Shown here: piece by piece, positions 33,664 to 45,030 of the stretch
How positions within the stretch are numbered: the first letter of the stretch is position 1
Layout: each line of letters starts with the position of its first letter
Source: Acidobacteriota bacterium
GTDB taxonomy: Bacteria; Acidobacteriota; Thermoanaerobaculia; UBA5066; Gp7-AA6
Assembly: GCA_027307335.1 (NCBI GenBank)
Contig: DAHUXD010000003.1
Span: 124,001-188,000, forward strand
Direction of reading: 5' to 3'
DNA: 64,000 nt
The notes under the pieces: model-generated
Told to the model about the DNA's origin: nothing
Databases searched by the model: none
What the model saw: the letters and a program-made list of their open reading frames with translations, nothing else
Position numbers and translations under genes: made by a program

Positions 33664-35032
33664 GCTTCAGGTACTCCTCGCCGAACTTCACGACGTCGCC
33701 CGCGCCGAGCGTCAGCAGCAGATCTCCGGGCGCGAGCGTCCGCTCGAGAGTGTCGACAACCTCTTTCTTTTCATGAGTATAGATGACCGGACCGGGTCCC
33801 ACCCGGCGCGCGGCGTCCGCCACCAGCTCCCCGGTGACGCCCGGGATCGGGGCCTCCCGGGACGGGTAGACGTCCATAACGATATTCATGTCCGCGGCGG
33901 CGAGGGCCGCGCCGAACTCGCCGGTGAAGTCGCGCGTCCGCGAGAAGAGGTGGGGCTGGAACAGGGCGACGATCCGGCGGTCCGGGTACACCTGCCTCGC
34001 CGCCGCGAGCGTCGCGCGGATCTCCGTCGGGTGGTGCGCGTAGTCGTCGACGACGAGCACTCCGGCGCGCTCCCCCTTCAGCTCGAAGCGCCGCACGACG
34101 CCCGTGAACGCCGAGAGGGCGCGCGCGATCGTGTCGAACGGGATGAGGAGCTCGCGGCCGGCGGCGACCGCGGCGAGAGCGTTCGCGACGTTGTGCCGGC
34201 CGGCGAGCCGCAGGCGCACGGCACCGAGCCTCCCCTGCTCCCCGTTCCAGACGTCGAAACAGGTTCCCGAGGCGTCGAGCCTGACTTCGCGGGCTGAGAG
34301 GTCCGCGTCCGCCGAGAGGCCGTAGGTGACGGTGCGCCGCTGGATGCGCGGGAGGATCGCGCGCACGCCGGGGTCGTCGGCGCAGGCGATCACCGCGCCG
34401 AAGAACGGCACCCGGTTCGCGAAGGCGGCGAACGCGTCGTGGATCTCGCCGAGATCCTTGTACGTGTCGAGATGGTCGGCCTCGATGTTCGTGATCACGG
34501 CGACGACCGGCGTCAGCTCGAGGAACGAGCGGTCGAACTCGTCGGCCTCGGCGACGAGGTACTCGCCCCGGCCGAGCCGCGCGTTGGTGCCGAGGATGTG
34601 CACCTGGCCGCCGACGACGATCGTCGGGTCGAAGCCCGCCTCGGTGAGGACCATGCCGGTCAGGGACGTCGTGGTCGTCTTGCCGTGGGTTCCGGCGACG
34701 GCGACGCCCTGCTTGAGCCGCATGATCTCGCCGAGCATCTCCGCCCGCCGGATGACCGGAACGCCCCGGGCTCGCGCGGCGGCGACCTCGGGGTTCGCCT
34801 CCGAGACCGCCGAGGAGATCACCACGAGGTCGGCGCTCTCGACGTGGGCCGGATCGTGGCCGAGCGCGATCCGGGCGCCGAGGCGCTCGAGCCGCTCGGT
34901 CACCCCGGAGCGCGCGAGGTCGCAGCCGCTGATCTCGAGCGGCGTCGCCTGGAGGAGGATCTCGGCGATCCCGCTCATGCCGACGCCCCCGGCGCCGACG
35001 AAGTGGAGACGCCGCAGCCGGAGGAACCTCAC
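33647..35032 (-). CDS. murC: UDP-N-acetylmuramate--L-alanine ligase MurC
   Basis: 461 aa with a GTG start that overlaps the murG stop (GTGA). The N-terminal Rossmann segment HFVGAGGVGMSGIAEIL, the ATP loop GTHGKTTTTSLTG, EADEFDRSFL and the C-terminal DYAHHPTEI are diagnostic. It adds L-alanine to UDP-MurNAc, the first peptide-forming step, in the cytoplasm. murB, which makes its substrate, is not in the cluster. Confidence 0.98.
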   Translation of the reverse strand: MRFLRLRRLHFVGAGGVGMSGIAEILLQATPLEISGCDLARSGVTERLERLGARIALGHDPAHVESADLVVISSAVSEANPEVAAARARGVPVIRRAEMLGEIMRLKQGVAVAGTHGKTTTTSLTGMVLTEAGFDPTIVVGGQVHILGTNARLGRGEYLVAEADEFDRSFLELTPVVAVITNIEADHLDTYKDLGEIHDAFAAFANRVPFFGAVIACADDPGVRAILPRIQRRTVTYGLSADADLSAREVRLDASGTCFDVWNGEQGRLGAVRLRLAGRHNVANALAAVAAGRELLIPFDTIARALSAFTGVVRRFELKGERAGVLVVDDYAHHPTEIRATLAAARQVYPDRRIVALFQPHLFSRTRDFTGEFGAALAAADMNIVMDVYPSREAPIPGVTGELVADAARRVGPGPVIYTHEKKEVVDTLERTLAPGDLLLTLGAGDVVKFGEEYLKRGAVR

Positions 35033-36111
35033 CGGGACCTCTCCGCCTCGAAGACGAGGCGCGCGAGGTCTCGCGACGCGTCCGGTTTGGCGAGCGTGCG
35101 CGCCTTCTGCCCCATCGCCGCGAGCCTCGCGCGGTCGCCGACGAGCGCGACGATCGTACCGGCGAGGCTCTCCGCGGACAAGTCCTTCTCCGTGATCACG
35201 ACGGCCGCGCCCGCCTTCTCGAGCGCCCGCGCGTTCTCGAGCTGGTGGCCGCCGGCGGCCGCGTCGAACGGGACCAGCACGGCCGGGCGCCCCGAGGCGG
35301 CGAGCTCGGCGACCGTCAGCGCGCCCGCGCGGGAGATCACGAGGTCCGCCGCGGCCATCGGCTCCCAGAGGCGCGGCAGGAACGGCTCGAGCTTCCAGCG
35401 CGCCGGCAGGCGGGCATACCTCTGACGCGTCCCGGTCAGATCCTTCTCGCCCGTCTGGTGCACCACCTCGAGGTCCGACTTCTCGAGCAGCACGGCGGCG
35501 CGCGCCATCGCGCGATTCAAGACCCGCGAGCCCTGGCTCCCGCCGAAGACGAGGACGCGGCGCGAGGCGCCGGCCGGATCGAGCGGGGGCGCCCCGAAGA
35601 ACTCCTTCCGGACCGGGGTGCCGGTCACGACACCCGGATGGCGGAAGTGCCGGTTCGCCGCCGCGAGTCCGAGCGCCGTCCGCGTCGCGAAGCGATTCAG
35701 GAAGCGGTTGGCGACGCCCGGGAAGGCGTTCGACTCGTGGATCAGCGTCGGAATCCCGAGCGCGCGCGCGGCCACGAGCACCGGAAGCGTCACGTAGCCG
35801 CCGACGCCGACGACCGCGCGGGCGCGCAGCCGCCGCAGGAGCGCCCGGGACTGCAGGAAGCCCTTCGGGAGGCGGGAGAGGGAGCGCAGCCGCTTGCCGA
35901 CGCTCTTGCCGACGAAGCCGGACGCGTCGACGAGCTCGAGGCGGTATCCGGCGCCCGGGACGATCCGGCCCTCCAATCCGTGTGCCGTGCCCACGAAGAC
36001 GATCTCGGCGCCCGCCTTCTGGGCCCGGATCTCGTCCGCGAGCGCGATCCCCGGAATGATGTGGCCCCCCGTTCCCCCGGCCGCGATCACGTACGCCCCG
36101 AGGTCGCTCAT
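35029..36111 (-). CDS. murG: UDP-GlcNAc:lipid I transferase MurG
   Basis: 360 aa. It makes lipid II from lipid I on the inner face of the membrane. The GT-B fold motifs are present: AAGGTGGHIIPGIALA, GGYVTLPVLVAARALGIPTLIHESNAFPGVANR, VFGGSQGSRVLN and SRAGALTVAELAASGRPAVLVPFDAAAGGHQ. It overlaps murC by 4 nt. 31 nt separate it from ftsW. Confidence 0.98.
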   Translation of the reverse strand: MSDLGAYVIAAGGTGGHIIPGIALADEIRAQKAGAEIVFVGTAHGLEGRIVPGAGYRLELVDASGFVGKSVGKRLRSLSRLPKGFLQSRALLRRLRARAVVGVGGYVTLPVLVAARALGIPTLIHESNAFPGVANRFLNRFATRTALGLAAANRHFRHPGVVTGTPVRKEFFGAPPLDPAGASRRVLVFGGSQGSRVLNRAMARAAVLLEKSDLEVVHQTGEKDLTGTRQRYARLPARWKLEPFLPRLWEPMAAADLVISRAGALTVAELAASGRPAVLVPFDAAAGGHQLENARALEKAGAAVVITEKDLSAESLAGTIVALVGDRARLAAMGQKARTLAKPDASRDLARLVFEAERSR

Positions 36112-36142
36112 TTCCGGATCGTAAACCGTGCCGGTTCCCGGT

Positions 36143-37249
36143 TCACGGTTCCCGCTGCACGACTTCGTGCTGCGACACGTTCAGGATCAGTCCTCCCGCG
36201 ATCCACGACGCGATGAGCGACGAGCCGCCGTACGAAACGAACGGCAGCGGGATGCCCTTCGTCGGCATGAGCGCGAGCACGACCGAGAGATTGATCGCCG
36301 CCTGCACGACGATCATCGCGGTCGCCCCGGCGGCGAGGAAGGCCGCGAACGCGTCGGGCGCGCGGCGGGCGGCCCGGAGGCCGCGCCATGCGACCACGCC
36401 GAAGCAAGCCACGAGAGCGACGGCGCCGACGAACCCGAGCTCCTCGCCGACGATCGCGAAGATGAAATCGGTGTGCGGGAACGGCAGGAAGAAGAGCTTC
36501 TGGCGGCTCCCGCCCAGGCCGTTGCCGAACCATCCGCCGGCGCCGACGGCGATGAGCGACTGGGCGGCCTGGAATCCGCGCCCGAGCGGGTCCGCCTCGG
36601 GGTGGAGGAACGCGAGGAGCCGGGCGCGCCGGTAGTCGGCCGAGAGGAGGAGCGCGGCGAGCACGGGAAGCAAGCCGAGCAGCGCGAAGCCGAACCAGCG
36701 AGCGCGCGCGCCGGCGAGCCACAGCAGCACGGCGCAGAGCACGATGTAGCACGCGGCGGTCCCGAGGTCCGGCTGCACGACCACGACGGCGGCGGCGAGA
36801 CAGGAGAAGAAGGCCGCGGGCAGGAGCGCGCGCTCGGGATCTCCCGCCTTCTCGGACTTCCGGGCGAGCTGGTGCGCGAGGAGCAGGACGAGCGCGACCT
36901 TCAGGAGCTCGCCCGGCTGCAGCATCGTGACCCCGAGCGGGATCCAGCGGCGGGCCCCGTTGATCGGCGGGCGGAAGAGCGCGAACACGGCGAGCGCCAG
37001 CGAGAGGCCGTAGGCGCCGTAGACGACCCAGGGTTTCGCGAACCGCCGGTAGTCCGTCCGGTACACCGCGAATGCCGCGAGGCCGCCGAGCGCGAGCGCG
37101 GCGATCTGCTTGATCAGGTAACGGTACGGATTCCCCGACGTCTCGCCGGCCGAGACCGCGGAGGCGCTGTAGATCATCACGCAGCCGAAGAGGGACAGCG
37201 CGACGAGCGCGATGAAGAGGACCTTGTCCGACGCGAGCTTACGGGCCAT
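36143..37249 (-). CDS. ftsW: SEDS peptidoglycan polymerase FtsW
   Basis: 368 aa, about ten hydrophobic helices. SEDS landmarks: RRWIPLG after NGA, LQPGELLKVALVLLLAHQLA, VVVQPDLGTA (its Asp is the SEDS catalytic aspartate region), HTDFIFAIVGEELG, and near the end MPTKGIPLPFVSYGGSS. It polymerises lipid II at the septum together with FtsI. Its start overlaps the murD tail by 11 nt. A second SEDS gene is not in the window; the operon position identifies this one as FtsW and not RodA. Confidence 0.96.
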   Translation of the reverse strand: MARKLASDKVLFIALVALSLFGCVMIYSASAVSAGETSGNPYRYLIKQIAALALGGLAAFAVYRTDYRRFAKPWVVYGAYGLSLALAVFALFRPPINGARRWIPLGVTMLQPGELLKVALVLLLAHQLARKSEKAGDPERALLPAAFFSCLAAAVVVVQPDLGTAACYIVLCAVLLWLAGARARWFGFALLGLLPVLAALLLSADYRRARLLAFLHPEADPLGRGFQAAQSLIAVGAGGWFGNGLGGSRQKLFFLPFPHTDFIFAIVGEELGFVGAVALVACFGVVAWRGLRAARRAPDAFAAFLAAGATAMIVVQAAINLSVVLALMPTKGIPLPFVSYGGSSLIASWIAGGLILNVSQHEVVQREP

Positions 37250-38660
37250 GGCGTTGCCCCGCCGCTTTCCGGGCGAGCGCCGCGAAGTGGCGGCCCCGCT
37301 CCTCGAAGTTCCGGTACTGATCGAACGACGCGCACGCCGGGGACAGCAGCACCGTGTCGCCGGGCTTCGCGAGGCGCGCCGCGCGCGCGACCGCCTCCCC
37401 CATCGTGCCGCAGGCCTCGACGCGCGTGGTGCCCTCGAGCGCGCGCTCGATCGCGGTCGCCGCCTCGCCGATCGTGAACACGGTCCGGGCCGTCGACCGC
37501 ACCACGTCGCGAAGCGTCGCGAAGTCGCCGTGCTTGTCGCGGCCGCCCAGGATGAGCAGCACGCTCTTCGGCGGCCGGCCCTCCAGCGATTTCGCCGTCG
37601 CGTCCACGTTCGTGCCCTTCGAGTCGTCCACCCAGCGGACGCCGTCCTTCTCCGCCACCAGCTGGCTGCGGTGCGGCAGCCCCTCGAACCCCGTCAGCCC
37701 GGCGACGATCGCGCCCTCGGGGACCCGGAGGCACGCGACGGCGGCGAGCGCCGCGAGCGCGTTCTCCAGATTGTGCGCGCCGGGAAGCGCGAGCCGGTCG
37801 GCCGCGACGACGACCCGGGCCGTGCCGCCGACGTCGCAGCGGAGCGCTCCGTTTTCGAGCCAGGCCGCGGCCTCGGCACGGCGGGGCCGCCCGCGCCGCG
37901 AGAAGAGAACGCGCCGGGCGCGCGTCGAGACCGCCTCCGCGACGGCGTCGTCGGCGTGGAGGACCGCGAAGTCGCCCGCCTCCTGCCGCGCGAAGAGGCG
38001 TGCCTTCGCGGCGGCGTAGGCGGCGAAGTCGGCATGGCGGTCGAGGTGATCGGGCGTCACGTTCGTCAGGACCGCGACGTGCGGCCGGAACCGCTCGACC
38101 GTCTCGAGCTGGAACGAAGAGACCTCGAGCACGAAATCGCGCGGCCCGTCCGCGTCGAGGAAACCCGACAGCGGCGCGCCGATGTTGCCCGCGAGCACCA
38201 CCGGACGCCCGGCGCGCTTCAGGATCTCGGCGATCCATGTCGTCGTGGTCGACTTCCCGTTGGTGCCGGTGACCGCGATCCAGCGGTGCAACCCCGGTTG
38301 CTCCGCCTCGGCGATCCGCCAGGCGATCTCGAGCTCGGAGAGGACCTGGATGCCGCGCCGGGCCGCCTCGACGACCGCGGGCGCCGAGAGCGGCACGCCC
38401 GGCGACACCGCGAGCCATCCCGCGCCCTCGAGAAACTCCGGCGCCGGGCCTCCGAAGGAGAACGCGGCGCCGCGCCGCGCGAGCGCCTCGAGGCCCTCGA
38501 ACTCGGCCTCGGGCCGGCTGTCCCCGACCGCCACGGAGACGCCGCGCGCGAGGAGCGCCTCCGCAAGGGCCTTCCCGCTGCGGGCAAAGCCGAGAATCGC
38601 CACCCGGTCGGGCAATTCCTCCGCGGTCTGCGGTCGGCGGTCGGGCGTGGGCTTCGTCAT
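37239..38660 (-). CDS. murD: UDP-MurNAc-L-Ala--D-Glu ligase MurD
   Basis: 473 aa. The ATG at 38660 overlaps the mraY stop (ATGA); the frame is open a further 211 codons upstream but that is antisense-quality sequence over mraY. Motifs: VAILGFARSGKALAEAL, the ATP loop VTGTNGKSTTTTW, NIGAPL, VLEVSSFQLE, LPHRSQLVAEKDGVRWVDDSKGTN and LSPACASFDQYRNFEERG. It adds D-glutamate to UDP-MurNAc-L-Ala. Confidence 0.97.
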   Translation of the reverse strand: MTKPTPDRRPQTAEELPDRVAILGFARSGKALAEALLARGVSVAVGDSRPEAEFEGLEALARRGAAFSFGGPAPEFLEGAGWLAVSPGVPLSAPAVVEAARRGIQVLSELEIAWRIAEAEQPGLHRWIAVTGTNGKSTTTTWIAEILKRAGRPVVLAGNIGAPLSGFLDADGPRDFVLEVSSFQLETVERFRPHVAVLTNVTPDHLDRHADFAAYAAAKARLFARQEAGDFAVLHADDAVAEAVSTRARRVLFSRRGRPRRAEAAAWLENGALRCDVGGTARVVVAADRLALPGAHNLENALAALAAVACLRVPEGAIVAGLTGFEGLPHRSQLVAEKDGVRWVDDSKGTNVDATAKSLEGRPPKSVLLILGGRDKHGDFATLRDVVRSTARTVFTIGEAATAIERALEGTTRVEACGTMGEAVARAARLAKPGDTVLLSPACASFDQYRNFEERGRHFAALARKAAGQRHGP

Positions 38661-39742
38661 CGCAGCTTCAGCGTCGAGAGCCCCAGCACCGCGAAGAGGA
38701 TCGCGAGGATCCAGAAGCGGATGATGACCCGCGACTCCGCCCAGCCCAGGAGCTCGAAGTGATGGTGGATCGGCGCCATCTTGAACACGCGCCGGCCCGT
38801 CGTCTTGAAGGAGGCGACCTGGATGATCACCGAGAGCGCCTCGATGACGAAGAGGCCGCCCACGATCGCGAGCAGGACCTCCTGCTTCGTCATGACGGCC
38901 ACGGCCGCGATTGCCGCGCCGAGCGGCAGCGCGCCCACGTCCCCCATGAACACGTCGGCCGGATGGCAGTTGAACCAGAGGAATCCCAGCGAGGCGCCGA
39001 CGAGCGCTCCGCAGAAGACGGCGAGCTCGCCCGACTGCGGGATGAACGGAATCTGCAGGTAGCGCGCCGCGACCGCGTTGCCCGTCACGTAAGCGAGCAG
39101 CGCGTAGGTCCCGGCGGCGATGCCGACGGCGCCCGTCGCGAGGCCGTCGAGCCCGTCGGTGAGGTTCACGGCGTTCGACGAGCCGACGACGACCAGCGCC
39201 ACGAAGGGAATGTAGAGGACGCCGAGGTCGGGGAGCACTCGTTTCAGGAACGGGAGCGTGATCACCGTCGAGATCGCGCCGTGGCCGGCCCACTGCTGAA
39301 TCGCGAAGGCGACCGCGAACGCCACGAGGAACTGCGGCACGAGCTTGCCGCGCCCGGTCAGGCCGAGCGAGCGGCGCTTGGTCACCTTGGTCCAGTCGTC
39401 GGCGAAGCCGACGGCGCCGACGCCGACGAGCGTCGCGAGCGCGATCCAGACGAAGCGGTTCGAGAGGTCCATCCAGAGGAGGGTCGCCGAGACGACCGCG
39501 AGAAGGATCAGGAGTCCCCCCATCGTCGGCGTGCCGGCCTTCGCGAGATGCGAGCGCGGTCCCTCCTCCCGGATCGACTGGCCGATCTGCGCCTGCCGCA
39601 GCCGGCGGATCATCGCCGGGCCGAGGAGGAGGGCGAGGGCGAGCGCGGTCACGGCCGACATCGCGGTGCGGAACGTGATGTACCGGAAGACGTTGAAGAC
39701 CGGGAAGCGCGCCGCGAGCGGAAACAGCAGCCGGTACAGCAC
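38657..39742 (-). CDS. mraY: Phospho-MurNAc-pentapeptide transferase MraY
   Basis: 361 aa from the GTG at 39742, one base after the murF stop; this start gives the family length and N-terminus (LYRLLFPLAARFPVFNVFRYITFR). Ten transmembrane helices are predicted. Active-site elements: GTPTMGGL, FADDWTK (paired aspartates), NAVNLTDGLDGLA, PADVFMGDVGALPLGA and APIHHHFELLGW. It transfers phospho-MurNAc-pentapeptide to undecaprenyl phosphate to form lipid I. Confidence 0.98.
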   Translation of the reverse strand: MLYRLLFPLAARFPVFNVFRYITFRTAMSAVTALALALLLGPAMIRRLRQAQIGQSIREEGPRSHLAKAGTPTMGGLLILLAVVSATLLWMDLSNRFVWIALATLVGVGAVGFADDWTKVTKRRSLGLTGRGKLVPQFLVAFAVAFAIQQWAGHGAISTVITLPFLKRVLPDLGVLYIPFVALVVVGSSNAVNLTDGLDGLATGAVGIAAGTYALLAYVTGNAVAARYLQIPFIPQSGELAVFCGALVGASLGFLWFNCHPADVFMGDVGALPLGAAIAAVAVMTKQEVLLAIVGGLFVIEALSVIIQVASFKTTGRRVFKMAPIHHHFELLGWAESRVIIRFWILAILFAVLGLSTLKLR

Positions 39743-39743
39743 G

Positions 39744-41110
39744 TCAGCGCTCCGGCGCGAGCAGCGCGACGGCGCGCTCGAGACCGACGCCCCGGGACGC
39801 CTTGAACAGGGCGGCGTCGCCCGCGGCGAGAACGCCCGCGAGGAGGTCCGCGGCCTCCTCGGCGGACGCGACACGGCGCACCGCGCTCTCGGGCAGACCG
39901 GCGCCGACGGCGCCTTCGCCGTAGAGCCGCGCGCGCGCGCCCACGCACACGAGGAGATCGGCGCGGCCGAACGCCGCGGCGCCCGCCTCGCGATGCCACC
40001 GATCCTCGTCCGGCCCGAGCTCGAGCATGTCGCCGAGCACCGCGATGCGGCGGCGGGCGGGCAGGGCCGCGAGCGTCTCGAGCGCCGCCCGCATCGAGGC
40101 GGGATTCGCGTTGTAGGCGTCGTCGTACAGGATGGCGCCGGACGCGTGGCGCCGGATCTCGCCGCGGTGCGCGGCGGGCGTGAGCGTCTCGGCGGCGGCC
40201 GCGCACTCGGCCGGCGGCACGCCGACGGCGTGGCCGATCGCGGCGGCGGCGAGGAAGTTCGAGACCTGGTGCGCGCCGGGCAGCGGCAGGCGCACCGGCG
40301 CCTCGCCCTGGGGCGTCGCGAGGACGAAGCGGCTGCCGTCCGGTTCGGCGGCGACGCCGCGCGCGGTGACCTCGGCGCCGGGGCCGCGCCCGAACCGTAC
40401 GACTCGCAGCCGGCCGCGGTGCCGCGCCGCGATCGCGGCCACGCGGGGGTCGTCGGCGTTCGCGACGAAGGTGCCGCCGGGCTTCAGCCCCTCGAGGATC
40501 TCGGCCTTGCCGTCCGCGATCGCATCGACCGAGGCGAAGTACTGGAGATGCGCGGCCGCGACGAGGAGGATCGCCGCGACGTCCGGCTCGAAGGCGCGGG
40601 AGAGTCTCGCCAGCTCGCCCGGCTCCGACATTCCCATCTCGCCGACCATCCACTCCGGCGCCCGCGGCAGGTTCATGACCGACATCGGAAAGCCGATCTG
40701 GCTGTTCTGGCTGCCCGGCGTCTTCTCGACCGCGAATCGGCGGGCGAGCACGGCCGCCGCGAAGTCCTTCGTCGTCGTCTTCCCCGCCGAGCCCGTGATC
40801 GCCGCGAGGCGAAAATCCGACGACCTCTTCGTCGCGGCCGCGAGGCGCAGCAGCGCCGCCAGCGGCTGATCGACGAGAACGGCGGGAAACTCGGGCGGCA
40901 GGTCCACCGGATGCCGCTCGCCGAGCAGGGCGGCCGCGCCCCGGGAGGCCGCGTCGCGCGCGAAGTCGTGGCCGTCCACCCGCGCGCCGCGAATCGCCAC
41001 GAAGAGGTCGCCCGGCTTCGCCCGCCGCGAGTCCACGGCGACGCCCGTCAGCGACGCCGCGCCGTGCGCGGGAGCCCCCGCCGCCGCCGCCACGGCCGCC
41101 AGATCGAACC

Positions 41111-41114
<4 letters not shown>
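39744..41114 (-). CDS. murF: UDP-MurNAc-tripeptide--D-Ala-D-Ala ligase MurF
   Basis: 456 aa. The ATG overlaps the murE stop (ATGA). Motifs: AVDSRRAKPGDLFVAIRGARVDGHDF, the ATP loop ITGSAGKTTTKDFAA, EMGMSEPGELARL and LYDDAYNANPASMRAAL, with ending VLGDMLELG. It adds D-Ala-D-Ala to the tripeptide. Its dipeptide donor enzyme, Ddl, is not encoded in this cluster. Confidence 0.97.
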
Positions 41115-42576
<1,462 letters not shown>

Positions 42577-42580
<4 letters not shown>

Positions 42581-44607
42581 GGAGCCGAGGGAGCCGGTGC
42601 CGCTTCCTCCGCGCGGCGTCCTCCCGCCCGGGAGGGCGACGCAGTGCTGTCGGCCAGAAAGAGGGTGTGCACCGCCCCCGGTCGGATGGGCGAGCCGGCC
42701 GGAGGATCCTGAGCGACGACGAATCCGGTTCCCTGGAGGCGGGCGAGGACCCCGAGCCGGGCGAAGGCCGCGAGCGCCTCGCGCGCGGACATGCCGATCG
42801 CGCTCGGCGTGCGGTCGTCGGCGCTTCTCGACGCCGGGTCGCGGCGGGACGCCGGGAGGACGCCGGCGGCGTACCGCGGCGGACGTTCCGGCGCCGCCTC
42901 GGCGAGAACGGCCATGGGGACACGCTGCTCGCGGGGCGCGACCCGGAGAATGCCGAGGGCCTGGGACATCACGCGCGAGAACAGGGGCGCCGCCACGTCG
43001 GCCGCATAGTACTTGCCCTGGGGCTCCTCGACCACGACGACGGCGACGCAGCGCGGCGCGTCGGCGGGCGCGAAGCCGACGAAGTTCGGTATGTGGTGCC
43101 CGGGCATGTACCCGCCCATGCCGGCCTTCTGAGCCGTGCCCGTCTTGCCCGCGACCGAAAAGCCCGGGATCGCGGCCTTGCCGGAGTTGCCGCGCTCGAC
43201 GACGCCGATCATGATGTTCGCGAGCGACCGAGCCGTGGCTTCGGAGACGACGCGGACCGGCTCGGGGGCGGCGACCGCACGGACGGCGCCGCCGGGCTCG
43301 ACGATCTTCGTGACGATGTGCGGCTGGACGAGCTTGCCGCCATTGGCGATCACGGCGCCGATGCGGGCCAGCTGGAGGGCGTTGAGCGACACCTCCTGGC
43401 CCATCGAGATCTCGGCGTTGGACAACGCCGACCATCGCGGGAGCGGGCGGAAGATCCCGGAGTTCTCGCCGGGCAGATCGACTCCCGTCGACTGTCCGAC
43501 GCCGAAGGAGCGGGCGCCGTCGTAGAGACGCCGCGGACCGAGACGCATGCCGACACGGATGATGCCGATGTTCGAGGAGTGCTCGAGGATCCCGCCGAGC
43601 GTGAGCGCTCCGTAGCGGTGGCGGTCGGCTTCCTGGATCGTCGTGTTCGCGACGCGGATCGTGCCGTCGCCGGTGTCGATGATCTCGTCGAGCGAGACGA
43701 CGCCCTCGTCGACGGCGAGCGCGCCCGTGACGATCTTGAACGTCGAGCCGGGCTCGTAGCTGTCGGCGATCGCGTGATTGCGGCGCGCGTCGGGCGCGTA
43801 GCGCGCGAAGTCGTTCGGGTCGAAGTCGGGCCACGAGGCCATCGCCAGGATCTCGCCGTTCCAGGGATCGAGGACGACGACGCTGCCCGACTTCGCGCGG
43901 TGCTCGGCCATCGAGGCGGCGAGCTCGTTCTCCGCCGCGAACTGGATGCCCGAGTCGATCGAGAGGACGAGCGAGGCGCCCTCCTGCGCGGGACGGCTGC
44001 TCGCGGTCTCCGCCTCGCCGTAGCGGCTCCGCCGCGCGTCCGTCAGCGCGATGATCTCGCCGGGCTTGCCCCGGATCGTCTTGTCGTAGAGGTGCTCCAG
44101 TCCCGCGAGACCCGCGTCGTCGGTGCCGACGAAGCCGAGCACCGCCGCGCCGAGGTGTCCCTTGGGATAGAAGCGCCGCGGCTCGGCCACGAGATGGACG
44201 CCGGCGAGCTTCAGCGCGCGGACGCGCTCGCCCGTGGCGGCGTCGATCTGGCGCTTCACCCACGTGAACCCGCGCTCCGAAGTCAGCTTCTCCTGCACCT
44301 CGGGCGCCGGCATGCCGAGGAGCGGCGAGAGCGCCTGCGCCGCGGCGCGCGGACTCTCGATCTCGTCGGGAATCGCGTACACCGACGCCGCCTCGACGGA
44401 GACCGCGAGCTCGCGACCCTCGCGGTCGAGGATCGAGCCGCGTGAGCCCTTGATCTCGATCCGGCGCTCCTGCTGCCGCGCGGCTCGCGCGCGATACCTC
44501 GAACCCTGAGCAATCTGCACCTGCGCGAGACGGGCGACCACCACGGCGGCCCACAGCGCGAGAAACAGCATGAACAGCCGCGTGCGGCCGCGACGGACGG
44601 CGTTCAC
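42577..44607 (-). CDS. ftsI: Division transpeptidase FtsI (PBP3) with C-terminal PASTA domain
   Basis: 676 aa from a GTG that overlaps the ftsL stop (GTGA). One N-terminal transmembrane helix (about 10-30), a pedestal domain (RGSILDREGRELAVSV), then a class B transpeptidase with Ser288-Thr-Phe-Lys291, Ser344-Ser-Asn346 and Lys488-Thr-Gly. After a Pro/Arg-rich linker the C-terminus has one PASTA-like module (MSAREALAAFARLGVLARLQGTG...VVAQDPPAGSPIRPG). It cross-links septal peptidoglycan with FtsW. The PASTA module makes it about 90 residues longer than E. coli FtsI and resembles Gram-positive PBP2x/SpoVD. Confidence 0.96.
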
Positions 44608-45008
44608 GGTCTGCTCCCTCTCCCTCCGGGAGAGGGCGGGGGTGAGGGGGCGTCTGCCGCCGAAGCACTCGTCGGCGCCTCGACGTACTGGATCTGCCCC
44701 GGGTGCGGCGGACGGAGTCCCTTGCGCTGCGCGAGCGACGCGACGCGATCGGGGGCTGACGCCCGCCCGAGCTCGGCGCGGAGCCGGCGATTCTCCTCGT
44801 TCAGATCCGAAATCGTCGCCTGCCGCGCCTCACGCAGGTAGCCGACACGCACCGTCTCGATGTGGAGGGCCGCGTAGCCGAGGAGCGCGCAGGCGACCGG
44901 CAGGCCGGCGAGCACGAACGTCGCGAGCTCGCGGCCGCGGCGCCGGTCCCGCTCCCGCGTGAGGTGCAGGTTCTCGACTCGCTTGGAGTGGGCGTACAGG
45001 GCGCTCAT
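44604..45008 (-). CDS. ftsL: Cell division protein FtsL-like
   Basis: 134 aa. A short basic cytoplasmic part, one transmembrane helix (about 28-48), then a leucine/arginine-rich coiled coil (ISDLNEENRRLRAELGRASAPDRVASLAQRKGLRPP), which is the FtsL layout, including the membrane-distal A-x-x-x-GL-x-x-P segment. The last 18 residues are Pro/Gly/Ser-rich and are encoded by a palindromic repeat (44616-44636), so the gene end may be recently altered. Identification rests on topology, size and position between rsmH and ftsI. Confidence 0.85.
   Translation of the reverse strand: MSALYAHSKRVENLHLTRERDRRRGRELATFVLAGLPVACALLGYAALHIETVRVGYLREARQATISDLNEENRRLRAELGRASAPDRVASLAQRKGLRPPHPGQIQYVEAPTSASAADAPSPPPSPGGRGSRP
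44616..44636. repeat. REP-like palindrome inside the 3' end of ftsL
   Basis: CCCTCTCCC-TCC-GGGAGAGGG is a perfect 9-bp inverted repeat, followed by a GC-rich GGGGGTGAGGGGGCG flank. A close relative is at 21741-21766. Here it encodes the low-complexity C-terminus of FtsL, and on the coding strand its GGGAGAGGGAG side lies just upstream of the ftsI GTG, so it also supplies that ribosome site. Confidence 0.7.
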
Positions 45009-45030
45009 GGACGGACCGTGACTCCCTGGA

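Noticed and set aside
37239..39293. MurD with a 211-residue N-terminal extension
   Set aside because: The extension overlaps mraY in another frame, lacks recognisable domains, and the ATG at 38660 gives the normal family N-terminus.
44616..44636. Rho-independent terminator inside the dcw operon
   Set aside because: The stem is perfect but no T-run follows on the coding strand and it lies inside ftsL immediately before ftsI, so termination there would cut off essential genes.
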